Source: an uncultured Eubacteriales bacterium (GTDB lineage: Bacteria; Bacillota; Clostridia; Oscillospirales; Acutalibacteraceae). From it: a stretch of DNA of 64,000 bases. The notes under the pieces are model-generated. The model saw only the letters and a program-made list of their open reading frames with translations. It was not told the DNA's origin and ran no database searches. Of the stretch, positions 41,529 through 49,778 are shown one piece after another (position 1 is the first letter of the stretch; every line of letters begins with the position of its first letter). The translations under genes and the position numbers were made by a program. The stretch covers positions 124,001 through 188,000 of the forward strand of contig CAKSLH010000004.1 in assembly GCA_934466515.1 (NCBI GenBank), in the 5' to 3' direction.

Positions 41529-42914
41529 TTATTGTTTTTTTAGTCTTTCGTCAATAGCTGCCGCCGCTTTTTTTCCTGCTCCCATCGCAAGAATAACGGT
41601 TGCGGCTCCCGTGACGGCGTCACCGCCTGCGTAAACTCCGTTCTTTGAGGTCATCATGTTCTCATCAACAACAAGACAGCCGCGGCTGTTTGCCTCAATG
41701 CCCTTTGTAGTGCTTCTTATAAGGGGATTCGGAGAGGTTCCTAACGCCATTATAACGGAATCTACATCTATAACAAATTCGCTTCCCCCTATTTCCTCAG
41801 GTCTTCTTCTGCCCGAGCTGTCAGGCTCGCCGAGCGCCATTTTAACACATTCGATACCCTTAACAACACTGTTTTCGTCGGTTAAAATGCGTTTCGGATT
41901 TGTAAGAAGCTTGAATTCAATCTGCTCTTCCTTGGCATGCTCGATTTCTTCTCTTCTTGCAGGCATTTCCTCATCGGAACGGCGGTAGATTATGTAGACA
42001 TTTTCCGCTCCGAGTCTTTTAGCACAGCGTGCCGCATCCATAGCGACATTTCCGCCGCCTACAACCGCAACGCTCTTTGAGCGCTTAATCGGGGTGTCAT
42101 ACCCGTCAAGATAAGCCTTCATAAGATTTATTCTTGTTAAAAACTCATTGGCGGAGTAAACGCCTACGGCGCCCTCGCCCTCAATGCCCATAAATCTCGG
42201 AAGTCCTGCACCCGAGCCTATAAATACGGCTTTAAAGCCCATATCCATTATTTCGTCAACCGATAAAACCTTTCCGATAACCATATCGGTCATAATCTTA
42301 ACACCTAAACTTTTAAGCCCGTCGATTTCCTTTTTAACGATTGATTTAGGAAGTCTGAATTCGGGAATACCGTAAACCAAAACGCCGCCTGCTGTATGGA
42401 AAGCCTCGAAAACGGTTACATCATAACCGCGCTTTGCAAGGTCGCCTGCACAGGTAAGACCCGACGGGCCTGCGCCGATAACGGCGACCTTTATTCCGTT
42501 TTTCTCGATTTTTGATTCGGGCTCGGAGCAGTTATTCATAAAATAATCTGCGGCAAATCTTTCAAGTCTGCCTATTCCTACGCTTTCGCCCTTTATTCCG
42601 CGGACGCATTTGCCCTCGCACTGCGATTCCTGAGGGCATACTCTTCCGCAAACTGCGGGAAGAGAGCTGGTTTCGGAAATTATTTTATATGCCTCTTCAA
42701 ATTTTCCCTCGGCGATTTTTTCTATAAAATCGGGAATCTGAACATTAACGGGACAGCCCGAAACACAGGGCTTATTTTTGCAGTGAAGACATCTTTTTGC
42801 CTCTGCCATTGCCATTTCTTCGGTATATCCTAAGGCAACCTCTTCAAAATTCTTGTTTCTTACGAGCGGATCGAGATGCGGCATCTCGGTCTTTTTCGGC
42901 GACATATCAGCCAT
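41529..42914 (-). CDS. nfnB: NADH-dependent ferredoxin:NADP+ oxidoreductase, large subunit (NfnB-like)
   Basis: This 461-residue flavoprotein has N-terminal [4Fe-4S] motifs (RCLHCKNKPC, SGCPV, CGRVCPQESQCEGKC), an FAD Rossmann motif (VAVIGAGPSGLTCAGDLA) and an NADP(H) motif (VAVVGGGNVAMDAARCA). It resembles the glutamate synthase small subunit. Overlap by 8 bases with an NfnA-type gene, and the absence of a glutamate synthase large subunit, favour NfnAB, a flavin-based electron-bifurcating enzyme in the cytosol of anaerobes. Confidence 0.88.
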   Translation of the reverse strand: MADMSPKKTEMPHLDPLVRNKNFEEVALGYTEEMAMAEAKRCLHCKNKPCVSGCPVNVQIPDFIEKIAEGKFEEAYKIISETSSLPAVCGRVCPQESQCEGKCVRGIKGESVGIGRLERFAADYFMNNCSEPESKIEKNGIKVAVIGAGPSGLTCAGDLAKRGYDVTVFEAFHTAGGVLVYGIPEFRLPKSIVKKEIDGLKSLGVKIMTDMVIGKVLSVDEIMDMGFKAVFIGSGAGLPRFMGIEGEGAVGVYSANEFLTRINLMKAYLDGYDTPIKRSKSVAVVGGGNVAMDAARCAKRLGAENVYIIYRRSDEEMPARREEIEHAKEEQIEFKLLTNPKRILTDENSVVKGIECVKMALGEPDSSGRRRPEEIGGSEFVIDVDSVIMALGTSPNPLIRSTTKGIEANSRGCLVVDENMMTSKNGVYAGGDAVTGAATVILAMGAGKKAAAAIDERLKKQ

Positions 42915-43734
42915 TGTTTTTTACCCCCAGTCTGCAAGCGTGCGCTTCCTCTTCCTTATAAAATCCGTTTCTGCGGATAAGCTCGTCGAAATCGACAAGA
43001 TGTCCGTCGAAATCGGGTCCGTCAACACAGGCAAATTTTGTTTCCCCGCCTACGCTTACTCGGCATCCGCCGCACATTCCCGTTCCGTCAATCATAATCG
43101 GGTTTAAGCTTACTATTGTCTTTACGCCGTAGGGCTTGGTTGTAAGAGAAACAAATTTCATCATAACAACAGGACCTATTGCGATTACAAGGTCATACTC
43201 TTTGGTTTCAAGAAGTCTTTTAAGCACATCGGTTACAAAGCCCTTTTCGCCGTAGCTTCCGTCGTCGGTTGTGATATAAAGCTTATCGCAAACGGATTTC
43301 ATTTCGTCTTCAAGTATTACAATATCCTTGCTCCTGAAGCCTGCAATCATTTCGGTGTGCACGCCCATATTATGAAGCGCCTTTGCCTGCGGATATGCAA
43401 TCGCACAGCCTACGCCGCCGCCGATTATAATTGCTTTTTTAGGTGTTCCGAATTCGGTAGGGCAGCCTAAGGGGCCTACAACATCCTTTATATAATCACC
43501 TGCGTTTAAAGATACAAGCTTTTTCGTTGTAAATCCTATTGCCTGAACAACAATTGTAACCGTTCCGTTTTCGCGGTCGAAATCAGAAACCGTAAGCGGA
43601 ATTCTTTCTCCCTTTTCGTCAATCCTCACGATTACAAACTGACCTGCTTTTACCTTTTTTGCAATAAACGGCGCTTCGATTTTAAGCTGTGTTACACTGC
43701 CGTTTAAAATATTTTTTTCAATGATTTTAAACAT
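42907..43734 (-). CDS. nfnA: NADH-dependent ferredoxin:NADP+ oxidoreductase, small subunit (NfnA-like)
   Basis: This 275-residue ferredoxin-NADP+ reductase-type protein has an FAD-binding beta barrel (VIVRIDEKGERIPLTVSD), an NAD-binding part (IIGGGVGCAIAYPQAKAL) and a C-terminal [2Fe-2S] motif (MCGGCRVSVGGETKFACVDG). It pairs with the overlapping nfnB. metK lies 13 bases upstream, so both may be read from the metK promoter. Confidence 0.9.
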   Translation of the reverse strand: MFKIIEKNILNGSVTQLKIEAPFIAKKVKAGQFVIVRIDEKGERIPLTVSDFDRENGTVTIVVQAIGFTTKKLVSLNAGDYIKDVVGPLGCPTEFGTPKKAIIIGGGVGCAIAYPQAKALHNMGVHTEMIAGFRSKDIVILEDEMKSVCDKLYITTDDGSYGEKGFVTDVLKRLLETKEYDLVIAIGPVVMMKFVSLTTKPYGVKTIVSLNPIMIDGTGMCGGCRVSVGGETKFACVDGPDFDGHLVDFDELIRRNGFYKEEEAHACRLGVKNNG

Positions 43735-43747
43735 TTTATCAGTTCCT

Positions 43748-44932
43748 TTATTCCTTGATTGCTTTTTTAAGCTCTTCTGTTTTATCTGTTTTTTCCCATG
43801 TGAAATCAGGGTCGGATTTTCCGAAATGACCGTAATTGCAGGTCTTTTCGTAAATCGGACGGAGAAGATTTAATTTGTCTATAATCGCCGCCGGTCTTAA
43901 ATCGAAAACCTTTGTTACAGCCTCCGCGATTTTTTCATCGGGGTATGCTCCCGTACCGAAGGTATCTACATGCACCGAAACCGGCTTTGCAACGCCTATT
44001 GCGTAAGCTAACTGAATTTCGCATTTTTCAGCAAGAGATGCGGCAACAATATTTTTTGCAACATATCTTGCGGCATAAGCGGCGCTTCTGTCAACCTTTG
44101 TCGGATCCTTGCCCGAAAATGCTCCGCCGCCGTGACGGGCAACTCCGCCGTAGGTATCGACTATAATCTTTCTTCCCGTAAGTCCGGTATCTCCGGCTGG
44201 ACCGCCTATTACAAATCTTCCCGTCGGGTTAATGAAAATCTTTGTGCTTTCATCTATCATATTTTCGGGAATTATCGGCTTTATAACATTTTCAAGTATT
44301 CCGTCTCTTAATTCTTCAAGACTTACGCTTTCCTTGTGCTGGGAAGAAACGACTATTGCTTCTATTCTTTTAGGCTCATTGTCCTCGTATTCAACGGTTA
44401 CCTGAGTTTTTCCGTCGGGATTAAGATAATCTAAAATTCCTTTTTTCCGTACCTCTGTAAGCCTGTATGAAAGCCTGTGGGCAAGATATGCAGGCATCGG
44501 CATAAAAGACTCGGTTTCATTGCAGGCATATCCGAACATCATTCCCTGATCTCCGGCACCCCTTAAATCGTATTTGTCGGCTCCGTTTTCCTTGTATTCA
44601 AGCGAATTGTCAACGCCCATTGCAATATCGGGCGACTGCCTGTCAATTGAGGTGAATACAGCGCAGGTATTTCCGTCAAAGCAAGCGTCGGGTCCGTTAT
44701 ATCCGATATCGCAGACGGTTTTTCTCACAATCTGAGGAATATCGGGCATGGAAGAGGTTGTTATCTCTCCCATAACGGTTATAACGCCTGTTGTGCAGAA
44801 GGTCTCGCATGCAACGCGGGCATTTTTATCGTTTTTTAAAATTTCGTCAAGTATAGCGTCGCTTATGCGGTCGCATACCTTGTCGGGGTGACCCTCGGTC
44901 ACCGATTCTGATGTGAAAAGCATTTTTGACAT
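43748..44932 (-). CDS. metK: S-adenosylmethionine synthetase
   Basis: This 394-residue enzyme makes SAM from methionine and ATP. GHPDKVCDRISDAILD, GAGDQGMMFGYAC and GGGAFSGKDPTKVDRSAAY are signature segments. The length is normal. An S-box (SAM-I) riboswitch with its terminator lies directly upstream, so expression falls when SAM is plentiful. Confidence 0.97.
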   Translation of the reverse strand: MSKMLFTSESVTEGHPDKVCDRISDAILDEILKNDKNARVACETFCTTGVITVMGEITTSSMPDIPQIVRKTVCDIGYNGPDACFDGNTCAVFTSIDRQSPDIAMGVDNSLEYKENGADKYDLRGAGDQGMMFGYACNETESFMPMPAYLAHRLSYRLTEVRKKGILDYLNPDGKTQVTVEYEDNEPKRIEAIVVSSQHKESVSLEELRDGILENVIKPIIPENMIDESTKIFINPTGRFVIGGPAGDTGLTGRKIIVDTYGGVARHGGGAFSGKDPTKVDRSAAYAARYVAKNIVAASLAEKCEIQLAYAIGVAKPVSVHVDTFGTGAYPDEKIAEAVTKVFDLRPAAIIDKLNLLRPIYEKTCNYGHFGKSDPDFTWEKTDKTEELKKAIKE

Positions 44933-44967
44933 TTTTTCATTCTCCTGTTATCTCTTGCCTACCTATC

Positions 44968-45095
44968 AAAAAGACCGCTCGAAAGCGGTCTTATATAAAA
45001 CCTCATCTTTCGGATAATCCGCAGGATTTGGCACCTTAATTATAAATCAGGTTGCCGGGCTTCACAGGGCCTGTCCCTCCGCCGCTCTTGATAAG
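44968..45095 (-). promoter_or_regulatory. SAM-I (S-box) riboswitch with terminator, upstream of metK
   Basis: Minus-strand aptamer 45095-45002: CTTATCAAGAG, GGCGGAGGGACAGGCCC, TGAAGCCCGGCAACC, AGGTGCCAAATCCTGC and GAAAGATGAG appear in the S-box order with pairing arms for P1-P4. It is followed by a terminator (AAGACCGCT/AGCGGTCTT then T run, 44968-44992). Known to bind SAM and switch off transcription. Confidence 0.95.
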
Positions 45096-45117
45096 CAGAT
45101 ATTTATTTTACCTTTCT

Positions 45118-45145
45118 ATTGTAACATAACACCGGATTTTGTCAA
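45118..45145 (-). promoter_or_regulatory. Promoter of the metK riboswitch transcript
   Basis: Minus strand: TTGACA (45140-45145), 16 bases, TACAAT (45118-45123), ending 23 bases before the aptamer. Confidence 0.75.
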
Positions 45146-45735
45146 CTGTTTTTTCTCAATATAGGCGTGATTTTTTTATAAATCAAAAAGCAAAGCACCG
45201 AGTCTGCAATCCCCTTAAAGAGCGTAAAGGGCAAATTAAAAATCAAAAGGGATTTAAACAGAGTGTCGCTTGCAGGCAAAATCGCTTTATACATTCCTAT
45301 TATTGCGTCCATAGGCATGCCGTAAATCACGGTGTAGGCAGGGTAAACAAACAAAAGATTTGTAAATACGCTCAGCACCGCCATGGATAAAGCTCCGATA
45401 ACGCTTGCATAAAGCGCACCCTTTCTTGTGTGGTTCTTTTTATAGACAAGACCGCATACAAGCGAGAAAACAGCGCCTAAGATAAAGTTTGAAAGCTCGC
45501 CGACTCCTGCCGAATTCGTTACAAATAAATGCAGCAGATTTTTGATAAGACAAACGCCTATTCCGCTTATCGGGCCGAAGCAAAAAGCGGCAATAAGTGC
45601 AGGAAGCTCGGAAAAATCGAACTTGATAAAGGACGGAATGATAAACGGCATCGGAAATTCAAGAAGCATAAGGATAAATCCCACCGCTCCTAATACCGAG
45701 ACAACGCAAATTTTTCTGACAGTTTCTTTTTTCAT
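45142..45735 (-). CDS. ribU: ECF transporter S component, riboflavin type (RibU-like)
   Basis: This 197-residue membrane protein has about six hydrophobic helices. The N-terminal segment ICVVSVLGAVGFILM and FDFSELPALIAAF match substrate-specific S components of ECF transporters. I chose the ATG at 45735 after GGGAGAAA. An FMN riboswitch directly upstream points to riboflavin as the substrate. The shared EcfAAT energising module is not in this window. Confidence 0.9.
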   Translation of the reverse strand: MKKETVRKICVVSVLGAVGFILMLLEFPMPFIIPSFIKFDFSELPALIAAFCFGPISGIGVCLIKNLLHLFVTNSAGVGELSNFILGAVFSLVCGLVYKKNHTRKGALYASVIGALSMAVLSVFTNLLFVYPAYTVIYGMPMDAIIGMYKAILPASDTLFKSLLIFNLPFTLFKGIADSVLCFLIYKKITPILRKNS

Positions 45736-45780
45736 AAAAATTTCTCCCTTTCGGGGAAAGAATATCACAGTAACAATAAA

Positions 45781-45812
45781 AAATCCCCGTAAAAATATTA
45801 TACGGGGCAAAA
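45781..45812 (-). terminator. Riboswitch-controlled terminator before ribU
   Basis: Minus strand: CCCCGTA and TACGGGG pair (45785-45807), followed by an A/T-rich ATTTTTTATT, between the FMN aptamer and the ribU Shine-Dalgarno. Confidence 0.65.
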
Positions 45813-45836
45813 AATATAATATAAAAATGTAAATCC

Positions 45837-45948
45837 GATTCTTCTTTCATCCGGACTTTAACCGTCGGTATCGGAATTTCACCGATTCAGCATAATGCTC
45901 GCGGACTTTAACCGCCGGTGGGGAATTGCGCCCCGCCCCGAAGAACTT
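45837..45948 (-). promoter_or_regulatory. FMN riboswitch (RFN element)
   Basis: On the minus strand the conserved RFN blocks appear in order: TTCTTCGGGGCGGGG, AATTCCCCACCGGCGGT, AGTCCGCGAGC, ATCGGTGAAATTCCGATACCG, ACGGTTAAAGTCCGGATG and GAAAGAAGAA. Ligand-bound RNA is known to favour termination, reducing riboflavin uptake. Confidence 0.95.
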
Positions 45949-45981
45949 ACATAAATATTATATGACTGTATTTTTAATTTG

Positions 45982-46680
45982 TCAAGATACAAAAGCCTTT
46001 TCTATCTGTTTTTTCAGCTTATCTATAATCCGCTTTTCAAGCCGTGAAATATAGGACTGCGAAATCCCTAAGGTATCGGCGACCTGCTTTTGAGTGTATT
46101 CCCTGTAGCCGTTCATTCCGAACCGCATTTCCATAATCTGCTTTTCCCTCGGCGGCAGCTCGCTGACAAATTTTTTTATAAGCGTTTTTTCGTCCTCGGT
46201 TTCAATCCCTCTTCCTACCTCGTCTGGCTCGGAGCCTAAGATATCGGAAAGCAAAAGCTCGTTTCCGCTCTGGTCGGTATTTAAGGGCTCGTCAATTGAA
46301 ATCTCGTTTTTAAGAGAAGAAGTCTTTCTTAAATACATTAAAATTTCGTTTTCAATACACCTTGATGCGTAGGTTGCAAGCTTTATGTTTCTGTCGGGGC
46401 AGAAGGTATTGACAGCCTTGATAAGACCTATTGTGCCTATTGAAATCATATCCTCTATATTTGAGCCGCTGTCAAATTTTTTTGCTATATAAACCACAAG
46501 CCTTAAATTATGAACTATCAGCTTTTCGTTTTTGTCGGGGTCGGAGCTCTCTAAAAGCCTTCTTTCCTCCTCGGCTGTAAGAGGCTCAGGAAGATTTTCG
46601 GGACCGTTTATATAATATGTAGGGCTTAAAAGTCCGAGCCTTGAAAGAAATTTTATAATAAGTCTTTTAAACAGCTTCAT
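45982..46680 (-). CDS. sigE: Sporulation sigma factor sigma-E
   Basis: This 232-residue sigma-70-type factor has a hydrophobic, basic pro-region (MKLFKRLIIKFLSRLGLL), region 2 (NLRLVVYIAKKF, IGTIGLIKAV, LATYASRCIENEILMYLR) and region 4 (ADTLGISQSYISRLEKRI). Pro-sigma-E is cleaved by SpoIIGA, encoded just upstream, and then directs mother-cell genes. I chose the ATG at 46680 (CAGGAGA 8 bases before) over a GTG at 46698. Confidence 0.95.
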   Translation of the reverse strand: MKLFKRLIIKFLSRLGLLSPTYYINGPENLPEPLTAEEERRLLESSDPDKNEKLIVHNLRLVVYIAKKFDSGSNIEDMISIGTIGLIKAVNTFCPDRNIKLATYASRCIENEILMYLRKTSSLKNEISIDEPLNTDQSGNELLLSDILGSEPDEVGRGIETEDEKTLIKKFVSELPPREKQIMEMRFGMNGYREYTQKQVADTLGISQSYISRLEKRIIDKLKKQIEKAFVS

Positions 46681-46694
46681 GTTTAAATCTCCTG

Positions 46695-47516
46695 TCACAT
46701 TAAAATATTGGGGTTTATAATTGCTCCGTGGTCTGAAATCGGCGTTTTTGAAATTGCGAGGACAGGCTTTGTAAGAACCGTGTTTTTTTCGCTTTGCTTT
46801 ATAACTGCCCTGTCGCAGCGGTATCCGTCTAAAATCTGCGAGCCTGAAACAGTGCCTGTCGGTATCGCCCGATATCTTGATTTCAGGCTCTGCATGCTCG
46901 CATCCGTTTTAAAAAGACTGTCCGCGACGGATTTATCTACGATTATTATATCGCTCATTCCCATAATATCTGTTAGGCTGTTTCCCGAGTCGCAAAGAGC
47001 CGAGGTTGAGACGCTGTTTCCGTCCGCCTCAAGGGTTATATCAACGCTTTTCGCATTTGAAAATTTGGAAGAAAAAATCTTTTCAAAAAGAGTTATCAAA
47101 AAATAGCCTACAGCGCTTGAAACTATCAGAACGACGGGGGAAATATCGAAATAAACCACCGCTCCTCTTACTGCCATGCCTTTAGGCGAAAACAGCGAAA
47201 ACACCGCCCACATAGCGCCTGCAAAAAGGCAGGTGACCCCGAAAAACACAAAGGAATTTTTAAAAAACGGTTTAATGCCCTTAATTCCGAAGCAAACAGC
47301 GCTTAATATAAAGCAGACAGCAAGCTTATATAATATATCAAGCAAAATAAAATTTTCGCTTATAAATATGTAAAGCGAGGATATTCCGCCGGCAAATGCC
47401 GCCGCGATAATTCTTAAAAGTCTGCAGCTTTGCTTTAAAAGCCTCATCGAAGCCCGAAGCAGAAAATAATCAATCACGGTATTTACCAGCACCAATATAT
47501 CCGCATAAATTACCAT
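46695..47516 (-). CDS. spoIIGA: Sporulation sigma-E processing aspartic protease
   Basis: This 273-residue protein has about five N-terminal membrane helices and a cytosolic aspartic-protease-like domain with ALCDSGNSLTD holding the catalytic Asp. It processes pro-sigma-E at the forespore septum. The ATG at 47516 gives MVIYADILVLVNTVIDYF, the usual start, and is 9 bases from CGGAG; an ATG at 47525 is too close. It lies 14 bases upstream of the sigE start region, as in other spore formers. Confidence 0.93.
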   Translation of the reverse strand: MVIYADILVLVNTVIDYFLLRASMRLLKQSCRLLRIIAAAFAGGISSLYIFISENFILLDILYKLAVCFILSAVCFGIKGIKPFFKNSFVFFGVTCLFAGAMWAVFSLFSPKGMAVRGAVVYFDISPVVLIVSSAVGYFLITLFEKIFSSKFSNAKSVDITLEADGNSVSTSALCDSGNSLTDIMGMSDIIIVDKSVADSLFKTDASMQSLKSRYRAIPTGTVSGSQILDGYRCDRAVIKQSEKNTVLTKPVLAISKTPISDHGAIINPNILM

Positions 47517-47539
47517 GCAAATCATCTCCGTTTAAAAAT

Positions 47540-47574
47540 ATTGTAGCACTCGAAATCCGAAAAAAATGTCGCAA
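47540..47574 (-). promoter_or_regulatory. spoIIG-type promoter with long spacer and putative Spo0A box
   Basis: Minus strand: TTGCGA (47569-47574), a 23-base spacer, TACAAT (47540-47545). The plus-strand sequence ATGTCGCAA over the -35 resembles a 0A box (TTTGTCRAA). B. subtilis spoIIG likewise has an extra-long spacer and Spo0A sites at -35; the match here is inference. Confidence 0.5.
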
Positions 47575-47637
47575 CTAAGGAGAGGATATAAATTATTTGA
47601 TTTTTCGTTTAAGCAAAGCTTTCTAAGCTTAAAAATA

Positions 47638-47675
47638 AAAACTCCTGAGGGATTAAGAATTCCTCAGGAGTTTTT
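47638..47675 (-). terminator. Terminator after the small protein gene
   Basis: AAACTCCTGAGGA-type arm pairs with TTCCTCAGGAGTTT across a short loop, with A and T runs on either side. Confidence 0.8.
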
Positions 47676-47686
47676 TAAAAACAGAA

Positions 47687-47866
47687 TTATTTAAACATTG
47701 TCTGAACGCCGTCTGCCAAGTCGCTTACTGCTTTAGCAACCTTTGAAGCGCCCTTTGTAATCTTGTGATGATCCTTCATCGCCATTTTGCCGATACAGGT
47801 TGCGGCGGCGCCTGCTGCCATGCCTATACCTAAGCCCTTAACAAGTGACATAGTTTTGTTTTGCAT
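47687..47866 (-). CDS. Small alanine/glycine-rich membrane-associated protein (59 residues)
   Basis: The minus strand encodes 59 residues starting MQNKTMSLVKGLGIGMAAGA and ending QTMFK. It has a Gly/Ala helix (about 8-27) that could insert in a membrane, then a basic segment (KMAMKDHHKITKGASK) and an amphipathic end. AAAGGAGG is 8 bases before the ATG. It resembles short YtxH-like proteins. Its Shine-Dalgarno lies inside a perfect hairpin. Function unknown. Confidence 0.7.
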   Translation of the reverse strand: MQNKTMSLVKGLGIGMAAGAAATCIGKMAMKDHHKITKGASKVAKAVSDLADGVQTMFK

Positions 47867-47870
47867 AAAT

Positions 47871-47912
47871 TAAACCTCCTTTAACGGTAGTATTACCGAA
47901 AAAGGAGGTTTA
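47871..47912 (-). promoter_or_regulatory. Hairpin sequestering the Shine-Dalgarno of the small protein
   Basis: TAAACCTCCTTT (47871-47882) and AAAGGAGGTTTA (47901-47912) are perfect complements. An inner CGGTA/TACCG stem adds 5 bp. In the minus-strand RNA the outer stem pairs a CCTCC with the ribosome-binding GGAGG, so it could block translation. Confidence 0.65.
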
Positions 47913-47977
47913 AAACTTTATTATTAAAAATTTATCAGATTGTAATTTTGTTTTTTCGGCGACATGCGCGGCGAAAA

Positions 47978-48103
47978 AACACTTTGCAGGCGGAAACCGT
48001 CTGACAAGCGGTTTCCAAGAACACTGGGGTGGTATTGGCGGGGATAGAGCGCAGTCCGAAAATCTTTGATTTTTGAGCGAGCGGCATTCCCGTCCAAAGT
48101 GTT
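47978..48103. repeat. 126-bp element with 9-bp terminal inverted repeats, next to a 37-bp direct repeat
   Basis: The ends are AACACTTTG and CAAAGTGTT. Inside is a GGAAACCG/CGGTTTCC hairpin and an AAAATC/GATTTT hairpin. A 37-bp block starting TTAACGGTAGTATTACC occurs at 47881-47917 and again, identical, at 48102-48138. No reading frame of interest is visible. Confidence 0.6.
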
Positions 48104-48151
48104 AACGGTAGTATTACCGAAAAAGGAGGTTTAAAACTGTATTGTTGAATT

Positions 48152-48703
48152 TTATTTTTTAAAATCCTTAAAGGGCGGATGAAGCTTATCCTTATCGGAA
48201 AGCTTGATTTCCATGCCGTCCGTTATCGGCCACTCAACTCCTATATCGGGGTCGTTCCACATAAGACCGCCTTCATCGTTAGGATGATAAAAATCGTCAA
48301 CCTTATAAACAAATTCCGCTTCGTCGGAAAGGACCAAAAATCCGTGAGCGAAGTTTTTGGGAATAAAGAACTGTCTTTTATTTTCAGCCGAAAGAATTAC
48401 GCCTTCCCATTTGCCGAAGGTGGGCGAGCCCTCTCTTAAGTCAACGGCAACATCGAAAACCTCGCCTCTTATACAGCGCACAAGCTTTGACTGGCTGTAC
48501 TGCTTTTGAAAATGAAGTCCGCGAAGAACACCCTTAGTAGACATCGACTGATTGTCCTGAACAAAATCAACGGTAATACCGCCCTTTATGAAATCCTCCT
48601 TCTGATAGGTTTCCATAAAATAACCGCGGCTGTCGCCGAAAGCGGTAGGCTCAACGATAATTACTCCGTCAATCGAGGTTTTGATAAAATTAAACTTACC
48701 CAA
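48152..48703 (-). CDS. rfbC: dTDP-4-dehydrorhamnose 3,5-epimerase
   Basis: This 183-residue cupin-fold enzyme carries out the third step of dTDP-L-rhamnose synthesis. The catalytic His is in LRGLHFQKQYSQSKLVRC; DVAVDLREGSPTFGKW and IPKNFAHGFLVLSD are typical. It is the distal gene after rfbB, with 3 bases between. Confidence 0.96.
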   Translation of the reverse strand: MGKFNFIKTSIDGVIIVEPTAFGDSRGYFMETYQKEDFIKGGITVDFVQDNQSMSTKGVLRGLHFQKQYSQSKLVRCIRGEVFDVAVDLREGSPTFGKWEGVILSAENKRQFFIPKNFAHGFLVLSDEAEFVYKVDDFYHPNDEGGLMWNDPDIGVEWPITDGMEIKLSDKDKLHPPFKDFKK

Positions 48704-48706
48704 GGC

Positions 48707-49774
48707 TTATATCTCCTTTTTAGCGCTGTACATCTTGTCATAATACTTCTGATAGTCGCCGTTTACAACATTCTGTACCCACTCTGTATTTTCAAGATAC
48801 CATTTGAGAGTCTTTTTGATTCCGACCTCAAAGCAGGTTTCGGGATACCAGCCGAGCTCGTCTTTAATCTTCTGAGGGTCGATTCCGTATCTGCGGTCAT
48901 GTCCCTTGCGGTCGGTAACATGCTTTATCATGTGCTCTCCGACCTCGCTGTCGACATTTTCCTTGATATATTCGATTATGGATTTAACTATGAATATGTT
49001 GGGCTTTTCGTTGTGACCGCCGACATTGTATACCTCGCCGAGTCTGCCGTTTCTTATAACCATATCTATAGCCTTGCAGTGGTCCTCAACATAAAGCCAG
49101 TCTCTTATCTGCATTCCGTCGCCGTAAACAGGGAGATCCTTATGCTTTAAGGTGTTGTTCATGATAAGCGGAATAAGCTTTTCGGGGAACTGATAAGGTC
49201 CGTAGTTATTGGAGCAACGGGTAATGTTTACAGGGAATTTATAGGTGTCCCCGAATGCCTTAACAAAGAAATCCGCAGAAGCCTTTGAAGCAGAATAGGG
49301 AGAATGGGGGTCAAGGGGAGTTGTCTCCATGAAATATCCCGTCTCGCCCAAGGAGCCGTAAACCTCGTCGGTTGAAACCTGAAGGTATTTAACTCCGTCC
49401 TTATATTTATCGTCGCCGACAGTCCACGCAACCTTTGCGCACTGGAGCATATTAACAGTACCCTCAACATTTGTCTTAACAAAAATCTCGGGGTTTGTGA
49501 TACTGCGGTCAACATGGCTTTCAGCCGCGAAATTGACAACATAATCAACCTCGTTTTCGGCAAAAATCTTGCTAATAGCCTCTCTGTCGCAGATATCAGC
49601 CTGAACAAAAGAGTATCTCGGATTGTTCTCAACACTCTTTAAGTTCTCAAGATTTCCGGCATAGGTAAGCTTATCGACATTTATAATCTTAACATCGTCA
49701 TATTTTCCTAACATATACATAACGAAGTTAGAGCCTATAAAGCCCGCGCCGCCTGTAACAAGATAAGTTTTCAT
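48707..49774 (-). CDS. rfbB: dTDP-glucose 4,6-dehydratase
   Basis: This 355-residue extended SDR enzyme uses NAD+ to make dTDP-4-dehydro-6-deoxyglucose. VTGGAGFIGSNFV binds NAD; FAAESHVDRSI, VSTDEVYGSLG, YSASKASADFF (catalytic Tyr and Lys) and RCSNNYGPYQFPEKL are family motifs. It lies between rfbD and rfbC in one operon. rfbA is not in the window. Confidence 0.96.
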   Translation of the reverse strand: MKTYLVTGGAGFIGSNFVMYMLGKYDDVKIINVDKLTYAGNLENLKSVENNPRYSFVQADICDREAISKIFAENEVDYVVNFAAESHVDRSITNPEIFVKTNVEGTVNMLQCAKVAWTVGDDKYKDGVKYLQVSTDEVYGSLGETGYFMETTPLDPHSPYSASKASADFFVKAFGDTYKFPVNITRCSNNYGPYQFPEKLIPLIMNNTLKHKDLPVYGDGMQIRDWLYVEDHCKAIDMVIRNGRLGEVYNVGGHNEKPNIFIVKSIIEYIKENVDSEVGEHMIKHVTDRKGHDRRYGIDPQKIKDELGWYPETCFEVGIKKTLKWYLENTEWVQNVVNGDYQKYYDKMYSAKKEI

Positions 49775-49778
49775 AAAT

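Noticed and set aside
41529..42914. Glutamate synthase small subunit (GltD)
   Set aside because: No large subunit is nearby, and the gene overlaps an NfnA-type partner with a [2Fe-2S] motif, so NfnB is more likely.
46708..47106. A 132-codon plus-strand frame opposite spoIIGA
   Set aside because: It is the antisense shadow of a clearly recognised gene and has no upstream ribosome site.
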